A stretch of DNA of 64,000 nt from Oryzibacter oryziterrae (GTDB lineage Bacteria > Pseudomonadota > Alphaproteobacteria > Rhizobiales > Pleomorphomonadaceae), in NCBI RefSeq assembly GCF_021864535.1, contig NZ_JAKJIC010000002.1:124001-188000 (forward strand). The letters run 5' to 3'. The notes below the pieces were generated by a model that worked only from the letters and a program-made list of their open reading frames with translations, had not been told where the DNA came from and made no database searches. Below, piece by piece: positions 28,469 to 39,416 of this stretch. A program made the position numbers and the translations under genes. Every line of letters begins with the position of its first letter. Position 1 is the first letter of the stretch.

Positions 28469-28828
28469 ATGTTCTTCATACCCCTGCCGCTCGTGCCGAT
28501 CGTCTTCCTGATCGCGTCCAACCTGTTCATGACGGTCGCCTGGTATGGTCACCTCAAGTATCCCGACAAGCCCCTGTGGATGGTGATCCTGATTTCCTGG
28601 TCCATCGCGCTGGTGGAATATTGCCTGGCCATTCCCGCCAATCGCTACGGCTTCAAGGTCTATTCGGCCGCCGAATTGAAGACCATGCAGGAGGTGATCA
28701 CGCTGACCATCTTCACGGTCTTCTCGGTGGTCTACCTCAAGGAGTCCCTGACGCTGAACCATCTGGTCGGCTTCGCCTTCATCGGCCTCGGCGCCTGGTT
28801 CATCTTCAAGGGGCCGATCCATCTGTAA
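28469..28828 (+). CDS. DMT-superfamily (DUF486) membrane protein
   Basis: The 119-residue protein has four predicted membrane helices (about 6-24, 35-53, 72-90, 97-112). It carries FMTVAWYGHLKY near the N-terminus and YCLAIPANRYG in the second helix, both typical of DUF486. The role is unknown; the fold resembles half of a drug/metabolite transporter. It stands alone. Its stop overlaps the start of the 125-bp repeat copy B. Confidence 0.8.
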   Translation: MFFIPLPLVPIVFLIASNLFMTVAWYGHLKYPDKPLWMVILISWSIALVEYCLAIPANRYGFKVYSAAELKTMQEVITLTIFTVFSVVYLKESLTLNHLVGFAFIGLGAWFIFKGPIHL

Positions 28829-28952
28829 TACCATTTCGCCCGGATGCTGACGCATCGGCCCAATGAAGACATTTCGAATTTCTCATTTGCATCAGAAGCG
28901 CGAGAAGTTCGAAAACGGAATACCAAGAGTCATTTTCAATGCCACTTGGTGT
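28828..28952. repeat. 125-bp intergenic repeat, copy B
   Basis: This is the second copy of the element at 16946-17070, in the same orientation. The segments ATGCTGACGCAT and ATTTCGAATTTCTCAT are shared. It begins at the DUF486 stop. The rest of the gap to 29201 shows no gene, only an AT-rich stretch (29085-29112) that probably holds the sqr promoter. Confidence 0.75.
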
Positions 28953-29201
28953 AACGGGTCGGAAGCAAACCCGCAGACAACAGCCTCATTTGCCATGCGA
29001 TACGCCCCGGATAACGCCCCGCGTTTCCGGGGCGTATGTATTCATGGTTCATTCAGTAGCTTGAAATCCCTTGCCAATATAAGCTTTGTAATTTCGTATA
29101 TTCTAATATAGTGTGATGCATGAGGAGGCGGGAGCCGTCGGGGTGGGAGGACGCCGTGGCGGACCCAGGGGAAACGCCTCGCAGTTTCCAGGGAGGGTTT
29201 C

Positions 29202-30491
29202 ATGGCAAGAGTTGCAGTTCTCGGCGCCGGGCTCGGCGGCGTGATCATGGCTTACGAGCTCAAGGATCAGCTTGGGCGCGAGCACGAGGTGATCGCCATC
29301 AACAAGGGCACGAGCTATTCCTTCGTGCCGTCCAACCCGTGGGTGGCGGTCGGCTGGCGCGACAAGGAATCGATCGAGGTGGACCTGACCTCGGTTTTCG
29401 CCAAGCGCGACATCAAGCTCCACGCACAGGGCGCCGAGCGGGTGCACCCGGCCGAGAACCGCGTCGACCTGATCGGCGGCGGTTCGGTCGACTACGACTA
29501 TCTCGTCATCGCCACGGGGCCGGAACTGGCTTTCGACGAGATCGAGGGCTTCGGACCCGAAGGCTTCACCAACTCCATCTGCCACGTCGACCACGCGCTG
29601 AGGGCCAAGGCGGCTTTCGACCAGCTCGTCAAGAAGCCGGGGCCGGTGATCATCGGTGCGGCGCAGGGCGCGTCCTGCTACGGCCCGGCCTATGAATTCA
29701 CCTTCGTGCTCGACAAGGCCCTGCGCGACGCCAAGGTGCGCGACAAGGTGCCGATGACCTTCGTCACCGCCGAGCCCTATATCGGCCATCTCGGCCTCGA
29801 CGGTGTCGGCGACACCAAGGGCCTGCTTGAGAGCGAGATGCGGCAGCATCACGTCAAGTGGATCTGCAACGCCAAGGTCGACAAGTTCGAAGCGGGCATG
29901 GCGCATGTCTCCGAGCTCAACGACGACGGTTCGCTGAAGGCCAAACACGACCTTCCCTTCGCCTATTCCATGCTTCTGCCGGCCTTCCGCGGCGTGAAGG
30001 CGGTCTATGGCACCGAGGGGCTGACCAATCCGCGCGGCTTCATCCTGGCCGACAAGCACCAGCGCAACCCCAACTTCGGCAACGTCTTCTCGGTCGGCGT
30101 CTGCGTGGCCATTCCCCCGCTCGGCAAGACGCCGGTGCCGGTGGGCGTGCCCAAGACCGGCTTCATGATCGAATCCATGGTCACCGCCACGGCGCGCAAC
30201 ATTGCCCGCCTGCTCGACGGCAAGGAGCCGGATGCGGAGGCCACCTGGAACGCGGTCTGCCTCGCCGACTTCGGCGACAGCGGCGTCGCCTTCGTCGCTC
30301 AGCCGCAGATCCCGCCGCGCAACGTCAACTGGTCGTCGTCGGGCAAATGGGTGCACGCGGCCAAGATCGCCTTCGAGAAATATTTCCTGCGCAAGATCCG
30401 CATCGGCAAGTCCGAGCCCTTCTACGAAAGGCTGGCACTGCAGGCGCTGGGCATCGACAAGCTGAAGGCCATCAAGATCGAGGAAGAATGA
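29202..30491 (+). CDS. sqr: Sulfide:quinone oxidoreductase, type I
   Basis: This peripheral membrane flavoprotein oxidises sulfide and reduces quinone. The 429-residue protein starts with VAVLGAGLGGVIMAYEL (FAD site). It keeps the three cysteines of the Acidithiobacillus-type enzyme: SICHVDHA, GASCYGPAYE and TWNAVCLADFG. The C-terminus (KVAFEKYFLRK-like AKIAFEKYFLRKIRIG) is the amphipathic membrane-binding part. GGGAGGGTTTC precedes ATG 29202. A flavocytochrome c sulfide dehydrogenase-like flavoprotein is the alternative. Confidence 0.85.
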   Translation: MARVAVLGAGLGGVIMAYELKDQLGREHEVIAINKGTSYSFVPSNPWVAVGWRDKESIEVDLTSVFAKRDIKLHAQGAERVHPAENRVDLIGGGSVDYDYLVIATGPELAFDEIEGFGPEGFTNSICHVDHALRAKAAFDQLVKKPGPVIIGAAQGASCYGPAYEFTFVLDKALRDAKVRDKVPMTFVTAEPYIGHLGLDGVGDTKGLLESEMRQHHVKWICNAKVDKFEAGMAHVSELNDDGSLKAKHDLPFAYSMLLPAFRGVKAVYGTEGLTNPRGFILADKHQRNPNFGNVFSVGVCVAIPPLGKTPVPVGVPKTGFMIESMVTATARNIARLLDGKEPDAEATWNAVCLADFGDSGVAFVAQPQIPPRNVNWSSSGKWVHAAKIAFEKYFLRKIRIGKSEPFYERLALQALGIDKLKAIKIEEE

Positions 30492-30543
30492 GCGCAAGGA
30501 CCAAAGTGTCTGCCGGTCAAACCGATCGGCAGGCGCCAAGAAA

Positions 30544-30575
30544 AAGGCCCGCCGGGGGGCAACCCGACGGGCCTT
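30544..30575 (-). terminator. Terminator of the tad operon
   Basis: AAGGCCCG and CGGGCCTT bracket a G/C-rich inner stem. On the minus strand the hairpin is followed by TTTTTC, as expected for an intrinsic terminator after tadD; it may also stop sqr. Confidence 0.75.
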
Positions 30576-30611
30576 GGCGTGCGAGCTGTCTCAAGCGCGC
30601 TGGTGAACTTC

Positions 30612-31124
30612 TCAACTCTTCGCGGTCTTCGGCTTGTCGAAGCCGGCGGCATTGGCCGTGATCACCGGATTGCCCGGTGACAGCTTCACCGCCTCGGCAA
30701 ACAGGATCTTGGCTTGCGCCCGGTTGCCGCGCAGCACCTGCGACCAGGCCATGTTGTTGACCACTTCGCCGCGCCGGCCCGACACCGCGACGACGCGGGC
30801 ATAGGCCTGATCGGCGAGATCGAAGCGACCGAGCCGGTCGTAGGAGGCGGCGAGGCCCAGCCAGGCTTCACCATCCTTGGGGTCCTTGGCGACGACCACC
30901 TTGAAGGTGCGTTCGGCGAGGCCATAGTTGGCCTGACGGAAGTAGTCCTTGGCCTTGGCGCGCATGCCGGCCTGGCTGGCGCCAAAGGCCGACAGATCCG
31001 GCGAGGCGTCGAGCAGGCCTTCCTCGAACTCACTGCCCGCACAGCCACCTGCGACAAGACTGAGCCCCAGAAGGGCTGCAAGGGCGATGCGACGGGAAGC
31101 GTTACGGAGAAGGTAGGCCGACAT
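30612..31124 (-). CDS. tadD: TPR lipoprotein TadD
   Basis: The 170-residue protein has a lipoprotein signal with lipobox LVAGGC (about 24) and TPR repeats (about 60-150; AYFGLAERTFKVV-like NYGLAERTFKVVVAKDP, GEAWLGLAASYDRLGR). TadD is the outer-membrane lipoprotein that assists secretin assembly in Tad pilus systems. ATG 31124 is chosen over 31139 because it begins directly at the basic part of the signal. It is the last gene of the minus-strand tad locus. Confidence 0.8.
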   Translation of the reverse strand: MSAYLLRNASRRIALAALLGLSLVAGGCAGSEFEEGLLDASPDLSAFGASQAGMRAKAKDYFRQANYGLAERTFKVVVAKDPKDGEAWLGLAASYDRLGRFDLADQAYARVVAVSGRRGEVVNNMAWSQVLRGNRAQAKILFAEAVKLSPGNPVITANAAGFDKPKTAKS

Positions 31125-31283
31125 TTGCAAATCCAGCAAGATGATCTGGATTTGACAATACCAAACAAAGTCTAAACCGCGGTCAATGTAGCGCGTTAAA
31201 TTGCCTAACCTGATGTCTTGATTTGTTTACAAATGTTAACGGGATGAGCTTGCCGGGCGAGGCTGTCGGGAGCCGACAAGCGA

Positions 31284-31308
31284 AGGGCGGGAGGAACCCC
31301 GCCCCTTA
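31284..31308 (-). terminator. Hairpin after the secreted protein gene
   Basis: AAGGGCGGG pairs with CCCGCCCCTT across a short loop, downstream of the gene at 31352-31942. Confidence 0.5.
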
Positions 31309-31351
31309 GATTGTCTCGGCAACTCGGTTCCAGCTGAGGCGTGAAACGGCC

Positions 31352-31942
31352 TCAGGGAAGTTTCTCGAGGACAATGTTGTCGAAGGTCATGGTGGTGACC
31401 GGATAGGTCGTCTTCGCCTTGAGGTGCCGGACCTGGATGATATGGCTGCCGGCGGTCGCAAACGTGACGGTCGTGCTCGCGGTGTGAACCGGAATGTCCG
31501 CATAGCCGGTGGAGGGCGAGTAGTCCTTCAGGACGTCCTTGTAATCCAGCGCAATGGCCAGCCCCTGGCCGATCTCGTAGGTACGGACGGTGTAGCTGAC
31601 GTCAACCGAGAGCTTGTAGGTTCCCGCGCTGGGCACATTGAAGAACTGATAGGCGTTGGGATTGGCCGGATAGGCGGCGCTGGTGCTGGCGCCCGGCCGG
31701 TAGAGCGTCGAGAGGACCCCGTAGCTCTCGCCGGCAGCCGTCCGGACGATGGAGATGTTCCTTACGATGCGCGGCCAGTTGGTGATCTTCCAGTTGGAGG
31801 GGCCGAAATAGGCCGCGCCGATGGCATCGGTCTGCAGCGTGTACTGCTGGAAATCGCCATTTGGGATCAGGTTCTCGGCTTGGGCGCTCGCCAGGGGCAA
31901 AAGCGTGAAAGCGGCAATGGCAAGCACGGACGGGAAGTTCAT
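31352..31942 (-). CDS. Secreted beta-sandwich-like protein of unknown function
   Basis: The 196-residue protein has a signal peptide (VLAIAAFTLLPLASAQA) and then NLIPNGDFQQY, the typical first strand of carbohydrate-binding-type jelly-roll domains. The end reads MTFDNIVLEKLP, the matching last strand. There are no catalytic motifs. It lies between tadC and tadD on the same strand, with its own terminator-like hairpin, so it appears to have been inserted in the pilus locus. Role unknown; adhesion is only a guess. Confidence 0.6.
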   Translation of the reverse strand: MNFPSVLAIAAFTLLPLASAQAENLIPNGDFQQYTLQTDAIGAAYFGPSNWKITNWPRIVRNISIVRTAAGESYGVLSTLYRPGASTSAAYPANPNAYQFFNVPSAGTYKLSVDVSYTVRTYEIGQGLAIALDYKDVLKDYSPSTGYADIPVHTASTTVTFATAGSHIIQVRHLKAKTTYPVTTMTFDNIVLEKLP

Positions 31943-32109
31943 GGGCTGACACCTTTCGCAGGCAATTGAGTTGACCGCAAATGTGCCATCGAAATCGTTG
32001 GAACCGAGCGCGGTATGCTAGGCCTAACGTTCCGTGGAACCCCTTATTCCCGCAATCAGAAGAAAACCATGTGTCTCGCCTGCCCATGATGTAGGTACAG
32101 GCGGGCACG

Positions 32110-33111
32110 TCACCCCTTGAAGTGCACGACCACCGGCCAGATGGCCACGAAGAGCACCACGGGCAGGATGCAGGCCGTCACGGGGACGGAGAGTTTAGCC
32201 GGCAAAGCATAAGCCTTTTCTTCGGCGGCCGCGAGGCGTTGATGGCGCATGTCGTCGGAGAAGACGCGCAGGGCGTCGGAGAGGCTGGAGCCCAGTTCCT
32301 TGGACTGCTGCAACAGCGTGGCGAAGGCGCGGACCTCCGGCACGTTGAGCCGGTCGGACAGCGATTGCAGCGCCAGTTCGATCGGCCGGCCGGCGCGCAC
32401 CTCGAGGCAGACGATCTGCAGGTTGACGCCGAGCGCCGGATAGAGCGGCGCGAGTTCCCGCGAAACGCGCTCAAGCCCGGCTTCCATGCTGAGGCCGGCA
32501 TTGGCGCAGACGCCCATCAGGTCCATGAAATCGGGGAAGGCGGTGCGGTTCTGCCGCATCACGGTCTTGGCCGAGCGGTCGACATAGAAGCTCGGCGCCA
32601 GATAGCCGCCGAGGAAGGACAGGAGCAGCGCGCCATAGAACAGGCTGCCGGAGGGATCGCGGCCCGAGGCGTAGAGGGCGACGGCGGTGCCGAGCGGCAG
32701 GAGGACGGCGAGCAAAACGCGGCTGAGGAAGAACACGGCGACGGCGTTCTGGTCGAAGAAGCCGGCCTGAACCAGCCGCTGGCGCACCAGCTTGATCTTG
32801 CCGGCATCCATGGTCTTGACCAGGCTGTCCGCATGGGCAACGGCCTTGTCCAGCATCAGGTTGTTGCGCTTGCGCGGCAGTTCGATGACGAGGGGGGCAG
32901 CCGGCTCCGACGAAGACGGCGCCGGCTTGCTCGCTTCGCTGCGCGGCTTGGGCAGATCGACCTTGAGGCGTCGGCGCGCGGTGCTGCGGGCGTCGCGGGC
33001 CGAAAGCACGAGATAGATCACGCTGGCCAGAGCCACCAATCCGGCAAGCACCAGAACCGGCCCGAAAGGTCGGTTCATGATGGCACTGATCAACTCGTAG
33101 AGGGCGGTCAT
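32110..33111 (-). CDS. tadC: Tad pilus inner-membrane platform protein TadC
   Basis: The 333-residue protein has an N-terminal membrane helix, a Pro/Ser-rich linker and a type II secretion F domain with MEAGLERVSREL. The C-terminal hydrophobic helix ends VVVHFKG. With TadB it forms the platform on which the ATPase assembles pilin. Start 33111 lies 8 bases after the tadB stop. Confidence 0.9.
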   Translation of the reverse strand: MTALYELISAIMNRPFGPVLVLAGLVALASVIYLVLSARDARSTARRRLKVDLPKPRSEASKPAPSSSEPAAPLVIELPRKRNNLMLDKAVAHADSLVKTMDAGKIKLVRQRLVQAGFFDQNAVAVFFLSRVLLAVLLPLGTAVALYASGRDPSGSLFYGALLLSFLGGYLAPSFYVDRSAKTVMRQNRTAFPDFMDLMGVCANAGLSMEAGLERVSRELAPLYPALGVNLQIVCLEVRAGRPIELALQSLSDRLNVPEVRAFATLLQQSKELGSSLSDALRVFSDDMRHQRLAAAEEKAYALPAKLSVPVTACILPVVLFVAIWPVVVHFKG

Positions 33112-33119
33112 GGTGGGCC

Positions 33120-34076
33120 TCAGAACTTGAAACTGATCATCTTCTTCATCATGAGATTGCCGACGCCGAGCCAGGCGAGTGCCCCCATGATGCCGTAGGT
33201 GGTCATCGGCTTGCCCCAGACGTCGCCGTAGTAATGCGGCGAGATCAGGTTGAGCACCAGGAACAGCGCCACCGGCATGGCCGTGAGGAAGATGGCGGAG
33301 ATGCGCCCCTCCGCCGAGATCGAGCGGATCTTGCGCCGCATCTTGATGCGCTGGCGGATGACATCGGTGAGGCCCTGCAGGATCTCCCTGAGATTGCCGC
33401 CTGTCGACGACTGGATCGACACGGCGGTAACGAAGAGCGGCATGTCCTCCTGCCCGACGCGCTGCTGCATGTTGGTGAGCGCGGTGACGAGATCGGAGCC
33501 ATAGGTCACCTCGTCGGCCATCAGGCCGAATTCGGTGCCGATCGGATCGGACATCTCGCGCGCCACCATCGACATGGCGACGGGAACCGGATGGCCGGCC
33601 TTCAGCGAACGGATGATCAGCTCGATCGCCTCGGGGAATTGCAGGCTGAAGCGATCCTGCCGCCGCTTGCGCATGTGCCGGAGCACCAGAAGCGGGACAA
33701 AGATGCCACCCGTAGGCAGGGCAATCGCGGTCTTCAGCAGATCGTGGGTGAGATTGAAGGTGAGGCCGGCGATGATGACGCCGGTAGCAGCGCAGATGGC
33801 CATCAGCTTGGGCAGGCCGATGGTAATGCCGCACTGAACGATAAGCCGGCTAAGCCAGGCGAGGCGCTCGGAGATGTCGCCGGAGGCGGTGAGCCCGCGC
33901 TCGCGCCTGAGCGTCACCATCACCTCCTGCCGGCTCTTCTCCGGATCGGAGATGCGCATGCGCCGGTTGACCTTGCCCTTGTCGGCGCCGCCTTCGGTGG
34001 CAAGCAGGTAGACCGCCTCGGCCACGAAGATCGCTGCAAATCCGGCGAAGGCATAGAAGATGTAGATCTCCGGCAT
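33120..34076 (-). CDS. tadB: Tad pilus inner-membrane platform protein TadB
   Basis: The 318-residue protein has an N-terminal helix, two central helices and a type II secretion F domain (FPEAIELIIRSLKAGHPV), followed by two C-terminal helices. It pairs with TadC. The stop of cpaF is 10 bases upstream of its start at 34076. Confidence 0.92.
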   Translation of the reverse strand: MPEIYIFYAFAGFAAIFVAEAVYLLATEGGADKGKVNRRMRISDPEKSRQEVMVTLRRERGLTASGDISERLAWLSRLIVQCGITIGLPKLMAICAATGVIIAGLTFNLTHDLLKTAIALPTGGIFVPLLVLRHMRKRRQDRFSLQFPEAIELIIRSLKAGHPVPVAMSMVAREMSDPIGTEFGLMADEVTYGSDLVTALTNMQQRVGQEDMPLFVTAVSIQSSTGGNLREILQGLTDVIRQRIKMRRKIRSISAEGRISAIFLTAMPVALFLVLNLISPHYYGDVWGKPMTTYGIMGALAWLGVGNLMMKKMISFKF

Positions 34077-34086
34077 GGGCGTATCC

Positions 34087-35503
<1,417 letters not shown>

Positions 35504-35511
<8 letters not shown>

Positions 35512-36763
35512 GGCGCTTCTCCTTCGCCTTGCCGGCGCTGGCGGCGGCCGGTGTGGTGCGACCGAGCCGACCGATGAGGGCTTTCAGCTGGTGCGTCCAG
35601 GCGGGGCCGGCGCTCGTGTCCACGTCGGTGACAAGGGTGTTGAGGTCGGCGAGGATGCGCGACGACGGCGCGACGTCCTTGAGCGGCTTGCCCTGATCGA
35701 GCGCCTCGCGCACCGCCTTGTAGTCATTGGCGACCGAGCCGAGATAGCTGTCGCCGAGCACCTCGCGCACGTCCTTGATCGAGATGTTGGCGCTGCCCTT
35801 GGCGTCGACGCGGTTGACGATCACGCCGAGCTTGCCCTCCTTGCCGATCCGCTCGCGCACGGCGCTGGCGAGCCGCTGGGTATGGCGGATGGCCGGCACC
35901 GTCATCTCGGTGACGAGGAACACCTTGTCCGAGCCGAGCAGCACCGAATCCGTCCAGGGGAACCAGGTACGCGGCAGGTCGATCACCACGGTGTCGAAAT
36001 GGGTGGAGACGAGATCGAGGAGCCGCGTGATGAGATCGGGCCGGTAGCTGCGCATTTCCCAGGGGCAATGCGGCGCCGAGACGATGGCCAGACCCGACTT
36101 GTGCCGGCTCAGCATCACGTCGAGCAGCTTGCGATCGAGGCGATCGGGCTGGTTCTCGATCTCGGCAATGTCGAAACGCGGCTCGAGGTCGAGATATTCG
36201 GCCGCCGAACCGTGCTGCAGGTTGAGGTCGACGAGGCAGGTGGTCTTGTGGTGCCGGGCGTTTCGCTCGTGCAGCAGGAAGGCGGTCTGCAGCGCCAGCG
36301 TGGTGTTGCCGACGCCGCCGGCGCAGGGGAAGAAGCTCAGGATGTTGCAGTCGGGATGCGGGTCGCCGTCGCCCATCACGGCGCGGCGCAGCGTGGCGGC
36401 GAGATCGTCGGCGGCCACGGGCTTCACATGGAAGTCGTTGAGCTTGAGCCGCAGGAAGGCGCGGGCGAGATCGGGGTCGAAGGCGCCGGTGACCGCCACG
36501 AAGCGCACCGAGGCGCTGGCCATGCGCTGGAGATCGCCCAGCGCGGCGGCCGGACCGTCGGGGAAGCCGTCGAGGTCGGCGATGACCAGATGACAGTCGG
36601 GGTCGCTGACCTCCGTCGTCAGCTTGTCCGGCGCCCGTACGGTGAGATTGCCCACCGGCAGCGCCGAGGCACGCAGGGCGGCCGAGACGGTGACGGCCAG
36701 CTCTTTCTCATCGGTGATGACGACGACATTGAGGGGCGTATCGGCTGCGAGGGTCATGAGCAT
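35504..36763 (-). CDS. cpaE: Pilus assembly localisation ATPase CpaE/TadZ
   Basis: The 419-residue protein has an N-terminal receiver-like domain without a clear phosphorylation site, then a MinD/ParA-like ATPase domain. The deviant Walker A reads FFPCAGGVGNTTLALQ, where the invariant Lys is replaced by Asn. Walker B is in VVIDLPRTW. TadZ proteins direct the pilus machine to the pole. Start 36763 is 36 bases after the cpaC stop; a second ATG lies at 36757. Confidence 0.88.
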
Positions 36764-36799
36764 CTCTTGGCCAGCGAGTTTCGAGACAGGCTGTGGGCC

Positions 36800-38185
36800 T
36801 TAACGGGTGGCGAGCGCGGGCAGGTCGAGGATGTAGCCGCCGGTGGCGGTGCCGTTGTTGGCGGTATAGGACGCCATGTCGGCGGGGATCTCGGCCTTGC
36901 CGTTGACGAAAAGATCGAAGTCGCCGGCCATCCTGGCGCCGTCGAAGGGCGTCGGGATATCGGTGGCCACATCGGTCGGCGTGACGATATGCGGGGTGAC
37001 GATGATCACGAGATCGGTTTCGTTGCGGCTATAGGCGGTGCTGCGGAACAGCGCGCCGAGCACCGGAACGTCGCCGAGCCAGGGCACGCGCTGGCGCGTC
37101 GCCGACCGGCCGCTCTGCAACAGGCCGGCGATGACGAAGCTCTGGCCGTCGCGCAGTTCCAGCGTGGAATCGGCCCGGCGCACCTTGAGGCCGGGGACGG
37201 TGATGCCGTCGGCGACGATGCCCGAGCCATAATCGATCTCGCTGACCTCGGGCTTGAGCTGCATGTGGATCAGATTGTCCTTGCCCACCGTCGGCGTGAA
37301 GTCGAGGCTGACGCCGAACTTCTTGAAGGCGATGGTGACATTGCCGTTGTCGGACGCCACCGGGATCGGGAACTCGCCGCCGGCAAGGAAGCTCGACGTC
37401 TGGCCCGACAGCGCGACGAGATTGGGTTCGGCCAGCGAGCGGGCGAGGCCGCGCGCTTCCAGGGCCTGCACCAGCACGTCGACCCCAATGCCGTTGCCTA
37501 TGATCTGCGAGATGATTTCGCCGAAGGGGGTGGAGCCAGAGGGCAGCGTGTCCGAGCCGACGCCCACGCCGGTCTGCGTGCCGGCGACCGCCCACTTGAG
37601 GCCGAGATCCTTGCTGGCCGAGCGCGACGCTTCGATGAAGCGCACCTTCAGCTGCACCTGCTTGCCGCCGCCGATGTCGACGGCGTTGACCACGTTGCCG
37701 CCGAACTGGCTGGCGATCTGGTTGGCCTCGTCGATGGTCTTCTGATCGGCGGCCGTGCCCGACAGCACGATCGAACCGTTGGCGCTGGACACGTCCACGT
37801 CGGCGTTCGGCAGCTTGCTTTCGAGCGCCGACTGCAGCCGGTCGGTGTGCAGCGTGATCTCGAAGTCGCCGGCGCCGACGATGTTGCGCTCCTTGTCGAA
37901 CAGCACGATGCCGGTGAGCCCGCCCTTGTTGCCGAGCACCATGAAGGTCTTGTCGGTGAGCGGCCAGGCGTCGGCGAGGGAGGGATCGCCCACCACGATC
38001 TCCGAGAAGGGTCGCGTGGTCTCGATCATCTGCGGCACGCCCTTGGGGATCTTGAAGGATTGCCCCGTGGTGGCCGCGCTCATGTGGATGGGGGCTGCGG
38101 CCTCTGCAACCGACACGACCGGCGAAAGGCTTGCGACCAGCGCGACGACGGCCGCGGCCAGGAGGGAGGAGAAAGTCCGCATCAT
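36800..38185 (-). CDS. cpaC: Tad pilus secretin CpaC/RcpA
   Basis: This outer-membrane secretin forms the pilus channel. The 461-residue protein has a signal peptide (about 1-29), a pilus-type N0 domain (KIPKGVPQMIETTRPF), BON-like repeats and the C-terminal secretin core, which has VPWLGDVPVLGALFRS, the family signature. It overlaps cpaB by four bases. Confidence 0.93.
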   Translation of the reverse strand: MMRTFSSLLAAAVVALVASLSPVVSVAEAAAPIHMSAATTGQSFKIPKGVPQMIETTRPFSEIVVGDPSLADAWPLTDKTFMVLGNKGGLTGIVLFDKERNIVGAGDFEITLHTDRLQSALESKLPNADVDVSSANGSIVLSGTAADQKTIDEANQIASQFGGNVVNAVDIGGGKQVQLKVRFIEASRSASKDLGLKWAVAGTQTGVGVGSDTLPSGSTPFGEIISQIIGNGIGVDVLVQALEARGLARSLAEPNLVALSGQTSSFLAGGEFPIPVASDNGNVTIAFKKFGVSLDFTPTVGKDNLIHMQLKPEVSEIDYGSGIVADGITVPGLKVRRADSTLELRDGQSFVIAGLLQSGRSATRQRVPWLGDVPVLGALFRSTAYSRNETDLVIIVTPHIVTPTDVATDIPTPFDGARMAGDFDLFVNGKAEIPADMASYTANNGTATGGYILDLPALATR

Positions 38186-39153
38186 TGAGGCTCCGGCACG
38201 GTCTTGCCGCTCGCGGGATTGGTGGCATCGGCGGGAGGCGCGCCGGCACTGGCCGGCACCACGGCGACCGCGTCGATCGGTTGAGCCTGAGGCGCACCGG
38301 GCACGACCGGAAGGGCGATCACGTTGACCGGACGCACCGGTCCGCCTGAGCGTACGGGGACGTTGTATTGCGTGAGATCGGTGGCGCGCCGCACCCAGAT
38401 CACCGCGCTGTCGCTGTCGCCGGTGTCCTTGGCCGTGGAGGCGGCGGAGAGATCGGTGGAGGTGATCGGTTGCACCGAGGCGGACGCCACTTCACCGGCG
38501 CGGCGCAGCACCAGCGACAGGCTGCCGACATCCTGGGCCAGCACCAGCTTCTGGGCATTTTCGGGATTGGCTTCCACGGTGACCGTCCGCGCCACCTTGG
38601 GCTCGTTGGTGCGCTCGTCGGCGCTCTGGTCGATGGAGAGGATGCGCACGTCCTGCAGGATCACCTCGGCGCGATCCTTGCCGGTCAGCACCACGTCCAC
38701 ATGATCGCCGGGCAGCACGAAGCCGCCGACACCGGCGACGTCGTTGACCTTCAGCGTCACCGCGCGATTGCCGGCGCCGATGAGGCGCGACAGGGCGGCG
38801 CGCTCGCCGGGGCCGGTGACCTTGGCCGACAGGATTGGCTCGCTGGCTTCAAGGGGGAAGAGCACGGTGCGGCCGCCGTCGCGCAAGAGATCGTCGATGG
38901 TGGCGAAGGCGCCGATCGGCAGGTCGCTGCTTGGCCAGGGAATTTCCTTGAGCTGACGGCGCGTGAGCTCGGAGCCGAAACGCAAGGGCTCGGCGGCGAC
39001 CACCAGCGTGGCGAAGGTAATCTCCGGTCTGGCGGCCTCGATTTCCTTGATGCGCTGCGAGGTCTGGGTATCGAGCCAACGCTGACCGAACCAGACGGCA
39101 CCGCCGCCGCAGACGATGGCCAGCAACAACATCACTTTTACACTGCTGCGCAT
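38182..39153 (-). CDS. cpaB: Tad pilus assembly protein CpaB/RcpC
   Basis: The 323-residue protein has a single N-terminal helix (VMLLLAIVCGGGAVWFGQ), then a SAF domain (about 60-125; LRFGSELTRRQLKEIPWP) and a C-terminal CpaB domain (VLPGDHVDVVLTG). Such proteins bind peptidoglycan around the secretin. GGAGAAG lies six bases before ATG 39153. It is the first recognised gene of the tad operon; no pilin or cpaA precedes it in the window. Confidence 0.88.
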   Translation of the reverse strand: MRSSVKVMLLLAIVCGGGAVWFGQRWLDTQTSQRIKEIEAARPEITFATLVVAAEPLRFGSELTRRQLKEIPWPSSDLPIGAFATIDDLLRDGGRTVLFPLEASEPILSAKVTGPGERAALSRLIGAGNRAVTLKVNDVAGVGGFVLPGDHVDVVLTGKDRAEVILQDVRILSIDQSADERTNEPKVARTVTVEANPENAQKLVLAQDVGSLSLVLRRAGEVASASVQPITSTDLSAASTAKDTGDSDSAVIWVRRATDLTQYNVPVRSGGPVRPVNVIALPVVPGAPQAQPIDAVAVVPASAGAPPADATNPASGKTVPEPQ

Positions 39154-39416
39154 GTTCACGCTTCTCCAGCCTTGCGCAGAGCTTACGGCAATCAAAATAA
39201 ATTCAAGTTCAGAGAATTAACGTGATTTTATTGGCCGCATTAAAGGTTGATAAGTAAATGAAAATTGCCAATGGCGTTTACACGCTATGAACCATGGCTA
39301 TACGACGCATTTGCCTGGCCCTCTTCTGATGCTGTGCTAGGATGCGTGAAAAGCCGTAGGTCTTGTGTTCCGTCCATGAGGGGGACGGCCGCCTGCGGCC
39401 GCGGGGAGGGCGGGAC